A stretch of DNA of 64,000 bases from Mesorhizobium sp. B1-1-8 (GCF_006442795.2 NZ_CP083956.1:2953501-3017500); one strand, 5' to 3'. Numbered from the stretch's first letter, positions 18,306 through 28,454 are shown. Translations and numbers: made by a program. Notes: a model not told the origin generated them from the sequence alone.

Positions 18306-18676
18306 GGGATAATTCTCGTCGCTGTTGGCTATGCGTGCGTCGGCAGATCCCGCCTTGGCGTTTGGCTGAAACGCCCATCACTATCGTCATCCACGGGCGG
18401 AGCAAGGAGCGCAGCGACGCGCGCAGACCCGAGGATCCATTCCGTGACATGGAAGCGCTGCGGCGGTCCAGAATTCTGCGCCGTTGCACATTTCGGTCGA
18501 GGTAACGGCATGGATTCTAGGGTCTGCGCGCGTCGCTGCGCTCCTTGCTCCGCCCTAGAATGACGAGGTCCAGGAGCCTTCAGCTCGTCGCCAACGTTTG
18601 CGCCGACTATCCAACGGGCGTTGAGAATCTTGCCCGCTGACAAGCCCGCAATCCTTCAAACTCCTGTGTTGAGGAA
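18306..18676. other. Intergenic region between response regulator and hybrid kinase
   Basis: No gene. It is dominated by the long inverted repeat at 18385-18565. Confidence 0.6.
18385..18565. repeat. Long inverted repeat, Mesorhizobium-type
   Basis: Two arms of nearly 60 bases: 18385-18443 (CGTCATCC..GGGCGGAGCAAGGAGCG...) and 18507-18565 (its imperfect complement, ending ...CGCCCTAGAATGACG), around a 63-base centre. It could fold into one long hairpin. It lies between two convergent genes and may also end transcription. Confidence 0.75.
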
Positions 18677-20017
18677 CTAAGCCAGAAGATGCGCCAGCAG
18701 CGCGCGCAATTGCGCGGGCTTCAGCGGCTTGCGCATCAGCTCGATGCCGGCGGCCCGCGCGGCCTTGGCGACGGCGTCCGAGCCGTCGGCGGTGACGATC
18801 AGCGCCGGCACCGGGCGGGCAAGATAATCGCGCACCTCGGCTATTGTCGCGGTGCCGAGATCGCCGCCGTCGAGATGCTGATCGGCGATGACGATGTCCG
18901 GCACCCAGGCGGTGTCGCCGAGCAGGTCGAGCGCATCGTCTGTCGAGGTCGCGGCGCGCACCTGGCATTGCCAGCGCTCGAGCAGCGAAGTCATGGCGCC
19001 GAGCACGTCGGCGTCGTTCTCGACCAGCAGAACCTTGGTGCCGAACAGGCCGTAGCCGCGCGGCCGTTCCATATCGGCGCCGCCTGCTGCCAGATCAGCC
19101 GCCGCGCCCATGCCGACCGGCACGTCGATGTGAAAAATCGTGCCGCGCCCGACCCTGGATGAGAATGTCACCGGATGGCCGAGCGCGGCCGCCATGCGGC
19201 GCACGATGGCGAGGCCGAGGCCGAGGCCGCCGGCAAGCCCGGCATCGGCAAGCGTCGAGATGCCGCGATGGAATTCCTCGAACACCGCCTCGCGCTGCTC
19301 GTCGGGGATGCCGCAGCCGGTGTCGGCGACGTCGATGCGGATGGTGTCGCCGCGATGCCTGGTGCCGACCAGCACGCCGCCGGAGCGGGTATAGCGCAAC
19401 GCGTTGGAGAGGATGTTTTGCAGGATGCGGCGCAGCAGCGTGCGGTCGGAGCGCACGACGACGTTGACTGGCCGGAATTTCAGGCTCAACCCCTTCATCT
19501 CAGCCTCCGGCAGGAAATCCGAGCGCAGCGAGGAAAACAGCGCCTCCAGGCTGACGTCGCCGATCTCGGCCTGCACCACGCCGGCGTCGAGCTTGGAGAT
19601 ATCGAGCAAGGTGCGCAGCAGGTCTTCCATCGTCTCCAGCGAGCGCTCGACCTGGCGGACCAGTTTTTTGCCTTCCTCGCTGGTCTGCACCTCGGCCAAG
19701 GCCGAGACCGACAGATGCGCCGCGTTCAGCGGTTGCAGCACGTCATGACTGGCGGCGGCAAGGAACCTTGTCTTCGACAGGTTCGCCAGCTCGGCCGTCT
19801 CCTTGGCGGCGCTGAGGTCTATGTTTGACCGCTCGAGCCGGCGCAAGGTGGCATTCAGTTCCTCGGTGCGGGTGCGCACCCGGTTTTCCAGCGAGATCGC
19901 GGTCTGGAACAACGAGAAGGCATTGCCTTGCTGATCCATCGAGCGCTCGACGCGGCTGACCAGCGCCGCGTTGATCTTCTTCAGCTTTTCCAGGTCGTTG
20001 ATGTCGCGCAGCGGCAT
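18677..20017 (-). CDS. Hybrid sensor histidine kinase (NahK-like)
   Basis: 446 residues: N-terminal coiled coil with no membrane helix (about 1-80), HisKA with His91 (ASHDVLQPLNAAHL), HATPase_c (NILSNALRYTRSGG, VADTGCGIP, GGLGLGLAIV), then a receiver with Asp379 and Lys430. The lack of a sensory or membrane domain suggests input comes from a partner. The partner is probably the FIST protein 8 bases upstream in the same operon, as with NosP and NahK in Pseudomonas. Confidence 0.88.
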   Translation of the reverse strand: MPLRDINDLEKLKKINAALVSRVERSMDQQGNAFSLFQTAISLENRVRTRTEELNATLRRLERSNIDLSAAKETAELANLSKTRFLAAASHDVLQPLNAAHLSVSALAEVQTSEEGKKLVRQVERSLETMEDLLRTLLDISKLDAGVVQAEIGDVSLEALFSSLRSDFLPEAEMKGLSLKFRPVNVVVRSDRTLLRRILQNILSNALRYTRSGGVLVGTRHRGDTIRIDVADTGCGIPDEQREAVFEEFHRGISTLADAGLAGGLGLGLAIVRRMAAALGHPVTFSSRVGRGTIFHIDVPVGMGAAADLAAGGADMERPRGYGLFGTKVLLVENDADVLGAMTSLLERWQCQVRAATSTDDALDLLGDTAWVPDIVIADQHLDGGDLGTATIAEVRDYLARPVPALIVTADGSDAVAKAARAAGIELMRKPLKPAQLRALLAHLLA

Positions 20018-20025
20018 GGCGAAGC

Positions 20026-21282
20026 CTATTCGGCCGCCTGGCGTTCGCCGAACGCGATGCCGGTGAAAGTCTGGTTGAGATGCATCGAGCGGTACTGCTC
20101 GCCATAGGTGCCGAAGCCGATGACGTTGTTGACCCGGTAGAGCTCGGAAATGTCGCGAAAAACCTGGCGGTTGCGGGCATCGAGCCGGCGCAGCACGCAG
20201 TCGAAGCCGAGGATCATGTCGATGCCGCCCAACCTGTCGCTGACGTCTTCGAGCGCGGCGCGCGTGGATTCCACCATGTTCTTCGGCTGGGCGATGGAGA
20301 GCACGACGCCGTCGTCGATGGCGCAGAAGAACGACAGCGAGCCGTCGGGATGCATGCGCTGGATCGAGCGGCAGTAATATTCGCCGCCCACCTTCACCAC
20401 CACCGGATGGGAAGCAAAGCTCAGCGGCGTCAACGTCTGCGGCACGATGCCGACGGAGGCCGCATATTCCTCGGCGGCATTGGTGGCGTTGAACTCGCGC
20501 ACGATGCGATGGTCGGGATCGGAAGCCGTCACCACCAGCTTCTCGTCGGTCGGAGTGAAATTATCGGTCTTGAAGACGTGGAAAGGGATCTCGGTGGCGA
20601 TCAGCACGATGACGGCGCTGTCGGAAGCGACCTTGCCGTTCGAGATCAGGCATGTCGTTTCGAACTTCAGGTCGTCGCCGGCCGAGCCGCCGATCAGCGG
20701 GATGTCGTCCAGCCCCCAGTGGATGGCCGAGGTCACCGCTTCCTCGGCGTAGGACAAGCCATCGATGAAGCAGAGCGCGAACGTGCCCTTTGTCCCTTCA
20801 TAGCCGGCGCGGCCGCGCAGCAGGCGCCTCAGGCCGGCGACCTCGCCGGTGATCCTGTCCATGCCGGACGAGGACAGGTTTTCGACCATGGTGCTGGCGG
20901 TCGAGAACGACGCCGACGGCAGGAGCAGGGCAAGGACATGGCCTTCCTCCAGGCCTTGCGGGGTGATCTCGCCGGCGGTCGAGCAGCCGGCATAGGCAAG
21001 CGCAGGCGCATGGGTCTCCAGCGCCTGCGAAAGCGCTGCCGCGTCGACCAGACTCTGGGAGAAGAACAGCAGCGCGAAGCCGGCGTCGATCTTTGCCGCC
21101 TCGGCCGCGATTGCCCGGGCAAAGGCGCCGGCGTCGCGCTCGTCAGTGGTAAGCGCCGAGAGGCCGCATGCGTAGCGCGTGCTCGAACTGGCCAGTTGCT
21201 TCTCTCCCGCATTTCCTTCGACGCTGTTTTTGTGCGTGTCGGGCACGCGGGCGTCGAAATCATTGTTGTCTTCGCCACTCAT
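20026..21282 (-). CDS. FIST-domain sensor protein (NosP-like)
   Basis: 418 residues from ATG 21282; an upstream ATG at 21393 gives a less plausible extension. FIST_N ([43 protein letters not shown]) is followed by FIST_C ([44 protein letters not shown]). FIST proteins are cytoplasmic ligand sensors; the NosP group binds haem and nitric oxide and controls a co-transcribed kinase. The kinase gene follows at once, so that role is likely, but haem binding cannot be read from sequence. Confidence 0.85.
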   Translation of the reverse strand: MSGEDNNDFDARVPDTHKNSVEGNAGEKQLASSSTRYACGLSALTTDERDAGAFARAIAAEAAKIDAGFALLFFSQSLVDAAALSQALETHAPALAYAGCSTAGEITPQGLEEGHVLALLLPSASFSTASTMVENLSSSGMDRITGEVAGLRRLLRGRAGYEGTKGTFALCFIDGLSYAEEAVTSAIHWGLDDIPLIGGSAGDDLKFETTCLISNGKVASDSAVIVLIATEIPFHVFKTDNFTPTDEKLVVTASDPDHRIVREFNATNAAEEYAASVGIVPQTLTPLSFASHPVVVKVGGEYYCRSIQRMHPDGSLSFFCAIDDGVVLSIAQPKNMVESTRAALEDVSDRLGGIDMILGFDCVLRRLDARNRQVFRDISELYRVNNVIGFGTYGEQYRSMHLNQTFTGIAFGERQAAE

Positions 21283-21470
21283 TTTGGCAATGGGCTGCCG
21301 CAATCGGGCGTGACCGAAAGTACAATATGCGGCGTTTCGAGCGAACTGCATTCTCGCATCGCCGGGAGGTCTCAAGACACGTTTGCGGTGCATTGCGGAT
21401 GGAGGGATTGCCGCAGCGCTCGGAACATGCCGGCGGCTGGACGAACCGAGGTAATACCCAGGGAGGTTTC

Positions 21471-21971
21471 ATGTCGGAAATAGCGTTGACTGTGAACGGG
21501 AAGCGGGTCAGCGGGGCGGCCGAGGACCGAACTCTGCTTGTGCATTTCCTGAGAGAGAACCTTGGCCTCACCGGCACGCATGTCGGCTGCGATACCTCGC
21601 AATGCGGCGCCTGCGTCGTGCATGTCGACGGCAGAGCCGTGAAATCCTGCACGATGCTCGCCGTCCAGGCTTCGGGGTCGACCATCGTGACCATAGAGGG
21701 GCTGGCAAACGGCGCCGATCTGCACCCGGTGCAGGCGGCGTTCAAGCAGCATCACGGACTGCAATGCGGCTTCTGCACGCCGGGCATGATCATGGCGGCG
21801 ACCGACATGATCGCGCACCATCCGGAAGGCCTCGACGAGGCCACCGTGCGCGCCGAGCTCGACGGCAACATCTGCCGCTGCACCGGCTACCATAACATCG
21901 TCAAGGCGATCCTCGCTGCATCGCAAGCGATGGCGACGGGGGCGAAGGGTAAGGCGAAGCAGGCTGCTTAG
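21471..21971 (+). CDS. coxS: Molybdenum hydroxylase small subunit, 2x[2Fe-2S]
   Basis: 166 residues after a GGGAGG ribosome site. Plant-type cluster ligands Cys40, Cys45, Cys48 and Cys60, and the second cluster Cys99, Cys102, Cys135 and Cys137 ([16 protein letters not shown]) are complete. It passes electrons from the Mo site to FAD. First gene of a small-large-medium operon. The symbol follows CO dehydrogenase naming; the substrate of this form is uncertain. Confidence 0.88.
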   Translation: MSEIALTVNGKRVSGAAEDRTLLVHFLRENLGLTGTHVGCDTSQCGACVVHVDGRAVKSCTMLAVQASGSTIVTIEGLANGADLHPVQAAFKQHHGLQCGFCTPGMIMAATDMIAHHPEGLDEATVRAELDGNICRCTGYHNIVKAILAASQAMATGAKGKAKQAA

Positions 21972-22060
21972 GGGACTAAGGGAGTAGGGCAGTAAGGGAG
22001 TAGGTGAAGACACACCGATTTCCCTACTGCCTTACTCCCCTACTGCCCTACTCCCCTAAT
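21972..22060. repeat. Tandem-like inverted repeat between coxS and coxL
   Basis: GGGAGTAGGGCAGTAAGGGAG-type units on the left arm (21972-22003) face complementary CTACTGCC/CTTACTCCCC units on the right arm (22022-22058). It can form a long G-rich/C-rich hairpin inside the operon. Confidence 0.7.
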
Positions 22061-22074
22061 TCCGGAGGAATTCC

Positions 22075-24420
22075 ATGGGTATCGAAGGTGTCGGCGCTCG
22101 CGTGGCGCGCAAGGAAGACAAGAGGTTCATCACCGGCGGCGGGCGCTATGTCGACGACATGGTGGTGCCCGGCATGAAGCATGCCGTGTTCGTGCGCAGC
22201 CCGCACGCCCATGCCGAGATTAAGAAGATCGACGTCAAGAAGGCGCAAGCGATGCCCGGCGTCATCGGCGTGCTGACCGGCAAGGAGCTCAAGGCCGACG
22301 GCATCGGCAACCTGATCTGCGGCTGGATGATCCACTCAAAGGACGGCTCGCCGATGAAGATGGGCGCCTGGTCGCCGCTGGCCGTCGATAAGGTGCGCTA
22401 TGTCGGCGATGCCGTCGTGATCGTGGTGGCCGACACCAAGGGCCAGGCGCGCGACGCGGCGGAAGCGGTCGATATCACCTACAAGGAACTGAAGGCCGTG
22501 GTCGAGGCCACCAAGGCGCTGGAAAAGGGAGCGCCGCAGATCCACGCCGAGGCTGAGAACAATCTGATCTTCGACTGGGAGATTGGTGACGCCAAGGCGA
22601 CCGATGCGGCGATTGCGGCGGCTGCTCACGTCACACGGATGAAGATCGTCAACAACCGGCTGGTGCCGAACGCCATAGAGCCCAGGGCAGCACTTGGCCA
22701 TTACGACAAGGCCGAGGACCACTATACCTGCTGGACAACGTCGCAGAACCCGCATCTGGCGCGGCTGGTGATGAGCGCCTTCTACAATGTCGCGCCGGAA
22801 AACAAGCTCCGTGTCATCGCGCCAGACGTCGGCGGCGGCTTCGGCTCGAAGATCTACATCTATCCGGAAGAGATCGTCTGCCTGTGGGCGTCGAAGAAGA
22901 CCGGCGTGCCGGTCAAATGGGTGGCCGACCGCACCGAAAGCTTCCTGTCCGACGCGCATGGCCGCGACCACGTCTCGATGGTGGAAATGGCCTTCGACAA
23001 GGACAACCGGATCACCGGCCTAAGGGTCGACACGATCGCCAATCTCGGCGCCTATATGTCGCTGTTCTCGTCCTGCGTGCCGACCTATCTCTACGCGACG
23101 CTTCTGTCGGGGCAGTACGACATTCCGGCGATCCACGCCAATGTGCGCACCGTCTACACCAACACCGCACCCGTCGATGCCTATCGCGGGGCGGGGCGGC
23201 CGGAAGCCACCTACCTGCTTGAGCGCACCATGGAGACGGCCGCGCGCGAGCTTGATGTGTCGCCGGCCGTGCTCAGGCGCAAGAACTTCATCACCTCGTT
23301 TCCGCACCAGACCCCGGTGATATTGGCCTATGACGCCGGCGATTATGCCGCCTCGCTCGATGCGGCGATGAAGGCCGCCGATTATGCCGGCTTCCCCGGC
23401 CGCAAGGCGGACGCCGCCAGGAGAGGCAAGCTGCGCGGCATCGGCATGAGCAACTATATCGAAGCCTGCGGCCTTGCCCCGTCGTCGGCGGTCGGCTCGC
23501 TCGGCGCCGGCGTCGGCCTTTGGGAATCGGCCGAGGTGCGCGTCAACGCCGCCGGCACGATCGAGGTGCTGACCGGCTCGCACAGCCATGGCCAGGGCCA
23601 TGAGACGACCTTCGCGCAATTGGTCAACCAGCGCTTCGGCGTGCCGATCGAGTCCGTCTCGATCGTCCATGGCGATACCGACAAGGTGCAGATGGGCATG
23701 GGCACCTACGGCTCGCGCTCGGGCGCCGTCGGCATGTCGGCGGTCGCCAAGGCGCTCGACAAGGTCGAGGCCAAGGCGAAGAAGATCGCTGCCCATCTGC
23801 TGGAAGCCGACGAGGGCGACATCGTCATCGAGAACGGCGAGGTCAAGGTCGCCGGCACCGACAAGAGCCTGCCCTGGTTCCAGGTGGCGCTTGCCGCCTA
23901 CACCGCCCACAATCTGCCGGCAGGCATGGAGCCGGGATTGAAGGAGACGGCTTTCTACGATCCGTCCAACTTCACCTTCCCGGCCGGCTGCTACATCTGC
24001 GAGGTCGAGATCGATCCGGAAACCGGCGTGACCGAGATCGTCCAGTTCGTCGCGGCGGATGATTTCGGCAACATCATCAATCCGATGATCGTCGAGGGCC
24101 AGGTGCATGGCGGTATTGCGCAAGGCATCGGCCAGGCGCTGCTGGAAGGCGTGCATTACGACGCCAGCGGACAACTGCTGACGGCAAGCTATATGGATTA
24201 TACGATGCCCCGCGCGGCCGACCTGCCGTCGTTCAGCGTCTCGACCTCGAACACGCCTTGCCCCGGCAATCCGCTCGGCATCAAGGGCTGCGGCGAGGCC
24301 GGCGCCATCGGCTCGCCGCCGGCGGTGATCAACGCCGTCACCGATGCACTCGGCGTCGCCGACATCGCCATGCCGGCGACGCCGTCGAGGGTATGGAAGG
24401 CGATAAGGGCGAAGAAATGA
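22075..24420 (+). CDS. coxL: Molybdenum hydroxylase large subunit, form II CoxL-like
   Basis: 781 residues of the xanthine oxidase / CO dehydrogenase large-subunit family. The active-site loop reads AYRGAGR (369-375), the form II signature, not the AYXCSFR with copper-binding Cys of true CO dehydrogenase. Catalytic Glu741 lies in [12 protein letters not shown], and [15 protein letters not shown] and [16 protein letters not shown] bind the cofactor. It binds molybdopterin cytosine dinucleotide and hydroxylates an unknown substrate. A GGAGGAA site precedes the ATG. Confidence 0.9.
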   Translation: MGIEGVGARVARKEDKRFITGGGRYVDDMVVPGMKHAVFVRSPHAHAEIKKIDVKKAQAMPGVIGVLTGKELKADGIGNLICGWMIHSKDGSPMKMGAWSPLAVDKVRYVGDAVVIVVADTKGQARDAAEAVDITYKELKAVVEATKALEKGAPQIHAEAENNLIFDWEIGDAKATDAAIAAAAHVTRMKIVNNRLVPNAIEPRAALGHYDKAEDHYTCWTTSQNPHLARLVMSAFYNVAPENKLRVIAPDVGGGFGSKIYIYPEEIVCLWASKKTGVPVKWVADRTESFLSDAHGRDHVSMVEMAFDKDNRITGLRVDTIANLGAYMSLFSSCVPTYLYATLLSGQYDIPAIHANVRTVYTNTAPVDAYRGAGRPEATYLLERTMETAARELDVSPAVLRRKNFITSFPHQTPVILAYDAGDYAASLDAAMKAADYAGFPGRKADAARRGKLRGIGMSNYIEACGLAPSSAVGSLGAGVGLWESAEVRVNAAGTIEVLTGSHSHGQGHETTFAQLVNQRFGVPIESVSIVHGDTDKVQMGMGTYGSRSGAVGMSAVAKALDKVEAKAKKIAAHLLEADEGDIVIENGEVKVAGTDKSLPWFQVALAAYTAHNLPAGMEPGLKETAFYDPSNFTFPAGCYICEVEIDPETGVTEIVQFVAADDFGNIINPMIVEGQVHGGIAQGIGQALLEGVHYDASGQLLTASYMDYTMPRAADLPSFSVSTSNTPCPGNPLGIKGCGEAGAIGSPPAVINAVTDALGVADIAMPATPSRVWKAIRAKK

Positions 24421-24520
24421 GTGAGTAGTCAGTAGTGAGTAGGGAATACGGACGCGCTTCATCATGGCGGCCGCTTTTCACTACTGACTACTTCCTACTT
24501 CCTACTCACTACTGCCTAAC
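24421..24520. repeat. Tandem-like inverted repeat between coxL and coxM
   Basis: GTGAGTAGTCAGTAGTGAGT units at 24421-24444 face complementary CACTACTGACTACTTCCTAC units at 24479-24516. Same architecture as the coxS-coxL junction, but a different unit sequence. Confidence 0.7.
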
Positions 24521-24539
24521 CACTTTAGGGGAGGATCCC

Positions 24540-25337
24540 ATGTACGCAGTCAACTACCACCGCGCCACCTCGGTCGCCGACGCAGCCAAGCTGTTGAAGA
24601 ATGGCGACGCGAAGCTGCTTTCCGGCGGCATGACGCTGATCCCGGCGATGAAGACTCGGCTCGCGGCTCCCTCCGACCTGGTCGACGTGTCGCGCCTGAA
24701 GGACCTTCAGGGCATCGAGGTGTCCGGCAAGACAATCACCATCGGCGCGGCCACGACGCACTACGATGTCTCCAGCAGCGAGAAGCTGAAAAAGGCCTGT
24801 CCGGCGCTTGTCCATATGGCATCGCTAATCGGCGATCCGGCCGTGCGTTACAAGGGCACGATCGGCGGCTCGATCGCCAACAACGATCCGGCGGCCGACT
24901 ATCCGGCAGCACTGCTGGCGCTTGATGCCACCATCGTCACCAACAAGCGCGAGATCGCCGCAGACAAATTCTTCAAGGGGCTGTTCGAGACGGCGCTGAA
25001 GGACGGCGAGATCATCACCGCGGTGACTTTCACCGCGCCGGCCAAGGCAGCCTACCAGAAATTCCGCAACCCGGCCTCGCGCTACGCCATCGTCGGCGTG
25101 TTCGTCGCCAAGGGCAAGGATGGGGTGCGGGTCGCGGTCACCGGCGCCGGCGAAGACGGCGTCTTCCGAGCGAAGGACATCGAGGCGGCGCTGGCGAAGA
25201 ATTTCGACGCCTCCGCGCTCCACGGCGTGAAGGTGCCGGCAAAGGGCATGATGAGCGACATCCATGCCTCGGCCGACTACCGCGCCAGCCTGATCGCGGT
25301 GATGGCGAAGCGCGCGGTGGCCGCGGCCAACGCCTGA
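24540..25337 (+). CDS. coxM: Molybdenum hydroxylase medium (FAD) subunit
   Basis: 265 residues from ATG 24540 behind GGGGAGGATCC. FAD-binding motifs AKLLSGGMTLIPAMKTR and GTIGGSIANNDPAADYPAA are intact, and the C-domain has the CO dehydrogenase FAD-subunit fold pattern (FRNPASRYAIVGVFVAKG). It accepts electrons from CoxS. Last gene of the operon, followed by a strong terminator. Confidence 0.9.
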   Translation: MYAVNYHRATSVADAAKLLKNGDAKLLSGGMTLIPAMKTRLAAPSDLVDVSRLKDLQGIEVSGKTITIGAATTHYDVSSSEKLKKACPALVHMASLIGDPAVRYKGTIGGSIANNDPAADYPAALLALDATIVTNKREIAADKFFKGLFETALKDGEIITAVTFTAPAKAAYQKFRNPASRYAIVGVFVAKGKDGVRVAVTGAGEDGVFRAKDIEAALAKNFDASALHGVKVPAKGMMSDIHASADYRASLIAVMAKRAVAAANA

Positions 25338-25356
25338 ACGCTCCCGGTCAAGCGAG

Positions 25357-25383
25357 AAAAAGGGGCCGTCGCGGCCCCTTTTT
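25357..25383 (+). terminator. Rho-independent terminator after coxM
   Basis: Hairpin AAAAAGGGGCC - GTCGC - GGCCCCTTTTT followed by CTTTT, 20 bases after the coxM stop. The A-rich left flank makes it usable in both directions. Confidence 0.9.
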
Positions 25384-25546
25384 CTTTTGCAGCCACAACA
25401 GCTTGCCGGGGAATACCGGCCAGACCGCAGCTTCGCACTTGCACAAACTTATCCCGCACTGCAAAATAAATGGGGCGGAGTTACGAGGCGGGTCCGGAGC
25501 GCGGCCATCCGCGCTGCATTCGGATCTCGAGTTGCGAAGGAACGGC

Positions 25547-26569
25547 ATGACCGACATCTCCGCAGCGTCTGTTGCCCTGCCGCGGGCCGCAGTCGACCGG
25601 GCGGCAAGAGAGAGGCTGGCCTATCTCGACGGCTGGCGCGGCCTGTCGATCGCACTGGTGCTGATCGGCCATTTCTTCCCCGTCCCCGGGATCAATCTCG
25701 GCGTGCTTGGCGTCGAGTTCTTCTTCGTGCTCAGCGGCCGGCTGATGGGCGAGATCCTGTTCATCGAACGCTTTCCGCTGAAGAAGTTCTTCAAGCGCCG
25801 CTTCTCGCGCATCTATCCGGCGCTGCTTTTGTTCGTGATTGCCGCCATGATCGGACTTGCCGGCACATATATCGCCTTCAAATGGAAGGCGGCGCTGGCG
25901 GCGCTGACTTTTACCTACAATTATGCCGGCATTCTGATCACCCGCGCCGGCGCGCTCGACCATATCTGGTCGCTCTGCGTCGAGGAGCACGCCTATATCA
26001 CCCTGGCGCTGATCAGCGTGGCAGTGTCGGGGCGGGCGAATGTCGTGAGGCTTCTGGTGATCCTGTCGCTGCTGGCGATGGCCAACGGTGCCGTTTCGTA
26101 CTGGGTTCTCGGCATGCATTACGAGACCAGCTACTGGCGCACCGACGTGCATATCGCCTCGATCCTGCTGTCGGCCTCGATCTGCCTGCTCAAGGCTGGC
26201 GGGCGCCTGCCGGCTTTCCTGCAGAGCCCGCATGTGGCGCTTGTGGCAGGCGCCGGCTCGGTTTTGCTGTTCCTCAATCCGGTGCCGACGCCGGTGCATT
26301 ACCTGCTGGGCGTGCCGCTGCTGGCGCTCGCCGTCAACGCGCTCGACTTCGCCGGCAACTATCTTACCGGACTGTTGTCATCGCGGCCGATGGTGATGCT
26401 CGGCCTGTGGTCCTATTCGCTCTATCTCTGGCAGCAGCCTTTTTACAAATTCGTCGACGAGCGGGGCAGCGCGGCGATCCCGATGCTGGCCGCGGTCTTC
26501 GCCTGCGCGCTCTGCAGCTACTACATCGTTGAAAAGCCCGCCCGCGGCTGGCTCAACCGCAATTGGTGA
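25547..26569 (+). CDS. Acyltransferase 3 family membrane protein
   Basis: 340 residues from ATG 25547 with GAAGGAA upstream. Family hallmarks: LDGWRGLSIALVLIGHFF with the active-site His, GVEFFFVLSGRLMGEILF, RRFSRIYPALLLF, and about nine more hydrophobic helices ending SYYIVEKPARGWLNR. These integral membrane enzymes acylate sugars or lipids on surface polysaccharides. No polysaccharide genes adjoin it, so the acceptor is unknown. Confidence 0.87.
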   Translation: MTDISAASVALPRAAVDRAARERLAYLDGWRGLSIALVLIGHFFPVPGINLGVLGVEFFFVLSGRLMGEILFIERFPLKKFFKRRFSRIYPALLLFVIAAMIGLAGTYIAFKWKAALAALTFTYNYAGILITRAGALDHIWSLCVEEHAYITLALISVAVSGRANVVRLLVILSLLAMANGAVSYWVLGMHYETSYWRTDVHIASILLSASICLLKAGGRLPAFLQSPHVALVAGAGSVLLFLNPVPTPVHYLLGVPLLALAVNALDFAGNYLTGLLSSRPMVMLGLWSYSLYLWQQPFYKFVDERGSAAIPMLAAVFACALCSYYIVEKPARGWLNRNW

Positions 26570-26573
26570 GGTC

Positions 26574-26632
26574 CTTGTTTCGACGCAATTCCAGATGGAA
26601 ACCGTTTCACCCTTTTTCCTGGAATTGCTCTA
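26574..26632. repeat. Short rhizobial intergenic repeat (GACGCAATTCC...GGAATTGCTCTA type)
   Basis: Left arm CGACGCAATTCC and right arm GGAATTGCTCTA flank a GGAAACCGTTTC core. It lies between convergent genes and supplies the stop codon of the SRPBCC gene on the minus strand. The 3' half matches the larger element at 30811-30939. Confidence 0.65.
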
Positions 26633-27118
26633 AGCCGCCCTGCCGTTGCGTTGCGTCGCCAGATAGCGGCGCAGCCCGGCTTCGCCGCGCGGCGTGGTCC
26701 AGCGGTGATTCCAGGCAAAGGCTGGCCGCAGCAGGGGAGCCAGCAATTTGAGGATCGGTCTCTCCACCGTCACTTGCCAGATGAGCGCCACGTGCGTGCC
26801 GGTTGCGGACGGCGACAGTTCCGCGCGCCAGAGGCCGTCGAAATCGCCGAAGGTCTTCACCACCACCAGCCGGCCGGGGTCGAGCTCGGCCGCCTCGATG
26901 ATAAAATTCAGCTCGTAGGGCAGGGCGCCGCGCGCCCGCGCCCTGGCGCGCGAACCGACGACGCCCTTGCCCTTCCTGTCGAGCGGCACGACCTGCTTGT
27001 AGACGTCGCCCCACCAGAGCGGCAGCAATTCGGCGTCGGACAGCACGTCCCACACTTCTTGCGGCATGGCGTCGGGAATGTCCCAGCTCTCGTCGAAGCG
27101 GAACACGTTGCTCGGCAT
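26630..27118 (-). CDS. SRPBCC family protein
   Basis: 162 residues with the START/polyketide-cyclase-like pattern ([51 protein letters not shown]). This hydrophobic-pocket fold binds lipids or aromatic ligands; the ligand here is unknown. Its TAG stop lies inside the palindromic repeat at 26574-26632, so the C-terminal residues may have been set by the repeat's arrival. Confidence 0.8.
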   Translation of the reverse strand: MPSNVFRFDESWDIPDAMPQEVWDVLSDAELLPLWWGDVYKQVVPLDRKGKGVVGSRARARARGALPYELNFIIEAAELDPGRLVVVKTFGDFDGLWRAELSPSATGTHVALIWQVTVERPILKLLAPLLRPAFAWNHRWTTPRGEAGLRRYLATQRNGRAA

Positions 27119-27186
27119 GATGTTCGCCCCTGCCAGAGGAGCGGGTACATTAGCCCCGGCTTGTTTTCGTGGCCAGTGGTGTTCGT

Positions 27187-27699
27187 TCAGCCGGCGGTCG
27201 GCCTGGCAAAGTAACGTACCGATTTCTTGCCGCCGTGGATCACCGCGTCGCCGACCTCGGTGAAGCCCAGCGCGGCATGAAAGGCATCCGAGACCGGGTT
27301 GGGCGGATCGGCATTCACCTCGCAGGTCACGATGGTCTGGCCGGCACGTCGGACATGATCGAACAGATCCTCATAGAGCCGGCGGGCATGGCCGCGGCCG
27401 CGTGCCTCAGCCGCGACCACGACCCGGTCGACATAGACGAATTGCGGATAGCGATCGCGAAACCAGAGAAAGTTCGGGCTGTCGTAATCCGCATCCTGGT
27501 CGAAGGTCATGATGAAGGCTTCGAGCGCGCCGATGCGCCGCGCGTAGAAGGCTTCGCCGAGCAGGAAGGACAGCCGCTCGGGTTCGAGCCACGACAATTC
27601 GGCGGCATGCTCGTTGTTGAGGACGAGGATGGCGGCTTCGTCGGCAGGCGCGACCTTTTCGATCAGCAGCAATTCCTTCGACATTGTCGTTGCCGGCAT
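27187..27699 (-). CDS. GNAT family N-acetyltransferase
   Basis: 170 residues from ATG 27699 (a GTG sits one codon earlier). The acetyl-CoA loop is [19 protein letters not shown], followed by [20 protein letters not shown] and GFTEVGDA, as in GNAT enzymes. The start overlaps the cutC stop as TGATG, so translation is probably coupled. Substrate unknown. Confidence 0.85.
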   Translation of the reverse strand: MPATTMSKELLLIEKVAPADEAAILVLNNEHAAELSWLEPERLSFLLGEAFYARRIGALEAFIMTFDQDADYDSPNFLWFRDRYPQFVYVDRVVVAAEARGRGHARRLYEDLFDHVRRAGQTIVTCEVNADPPNPVSDAFHAALGFTEVGDAVIHGGKKSVRYFARPTAG

Positions 27700-28454
27700 C
27701 ACGCCCTCGCGGCCGCGATCGTTGCCGCCACCAGCGCTTCGTCCGTGACCGTGTTGCGGTATTCGCGATCGAGATCGGTGCCGCCCATGCCGACATTCGG
27801 GTTGCGGTAGCGCATGGCGCTCGGCACGTCGGCGAGCGCTGCAAAATGCATTTCCTTGAGACCGGTTCGCCTGCGCACTTCGCCGATGGTGTCGGGCGCC
27901 AGGCCGCCGCAGCCGAGAATGATGATGCGCTCGCCGGCCTGGCGGACGAGCCGCGACAGGAGATCCACGCCTTCGAGCGCGGTGTCGCGCTGGCCGCTGG
28001 TCAGCACGCGGCCGACCTTGCAGCGGATCAGCGCTTCCAGCGCCTCGGCCGCGTCGCGGGTCATGTCGAAGGCGCGGTGACAGGTGACGTTGAGCGGACC
28101 AGCCGCCTGCACCAGTTCGCTCATGCGCACCTCGTCGATGGCGCCATCGGCGGTCAGGCAGCCGACGACGACGCCGGCGACGCCGAGATCGCGAAGGGCG
28201 CCGACATCAGCGAGCATCGAGCGGTATTCGGCCTCGCTGTAGAGAAAGTCGCCGCCCCGCGGGCGCACGATGACATGGAACGGAATGGTGGCGCTGTCGA
28301 GCGCGGCGCGCACCGTGCCGAGGCTCGGCGTGATGCCGCCTTCGATCAGGCTGGCGCAGAGCTCGACCCGATCGGCGCCGGCGGCCTGGGCGGCCAGCAG
28401 CCCGTCTATGCCTTCGACGCAGATTTCGATCAGGGGCAGTCGGGCGTCGGTCAC
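27699..28454 (-). CDS. cutC: CutC family protein
   Basis: 251 residues from a GTG at 28454, chosen because the family motif ICVEGIDGLLAAQAAGADRV begins shortly after and no in-frame ATG fits. The TIM-barrel signatures CASLIEGGITPSLGTV, IPFHVIVRPRGGDFLYS, VTCHRAFDM and RVLTSGQ are present. CutC was linked to copper homeostasis in E. coli, but its true reaction is unsettled. It forms a two-gene unit with the GNAT gene. Confidence 0.85.
   Translation of the reverse strand: MTDARLPLIEICVEGIDGLLAAQAAGADRVELCASLIEGGITPSLGTVRAALDSATIPFHVIVRPRGGDFLYSEAEYRSMLADVGALRDLGVAGVVVGCLTADGAIDEVRMSELVQAAGPLNVTCHRAFDMTRDAAEALEALIRCKVGRVLTSGQRDTALEGVDLLSRLVRQAGERIIILGCGGLAPDTIGEVRRRTGLKEMHFAALADVPSAMRYRNPNVGMGGTDLDREYRNTVTDEALVAATIAAARA

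Noticed and set aside
22075..25337. Genuine aerobic CO dehydrogenase operon
   Set aside because: The large-subunit loop is AYRGAGR (form II), lacking the Cys needed for the Mo-Cu site.
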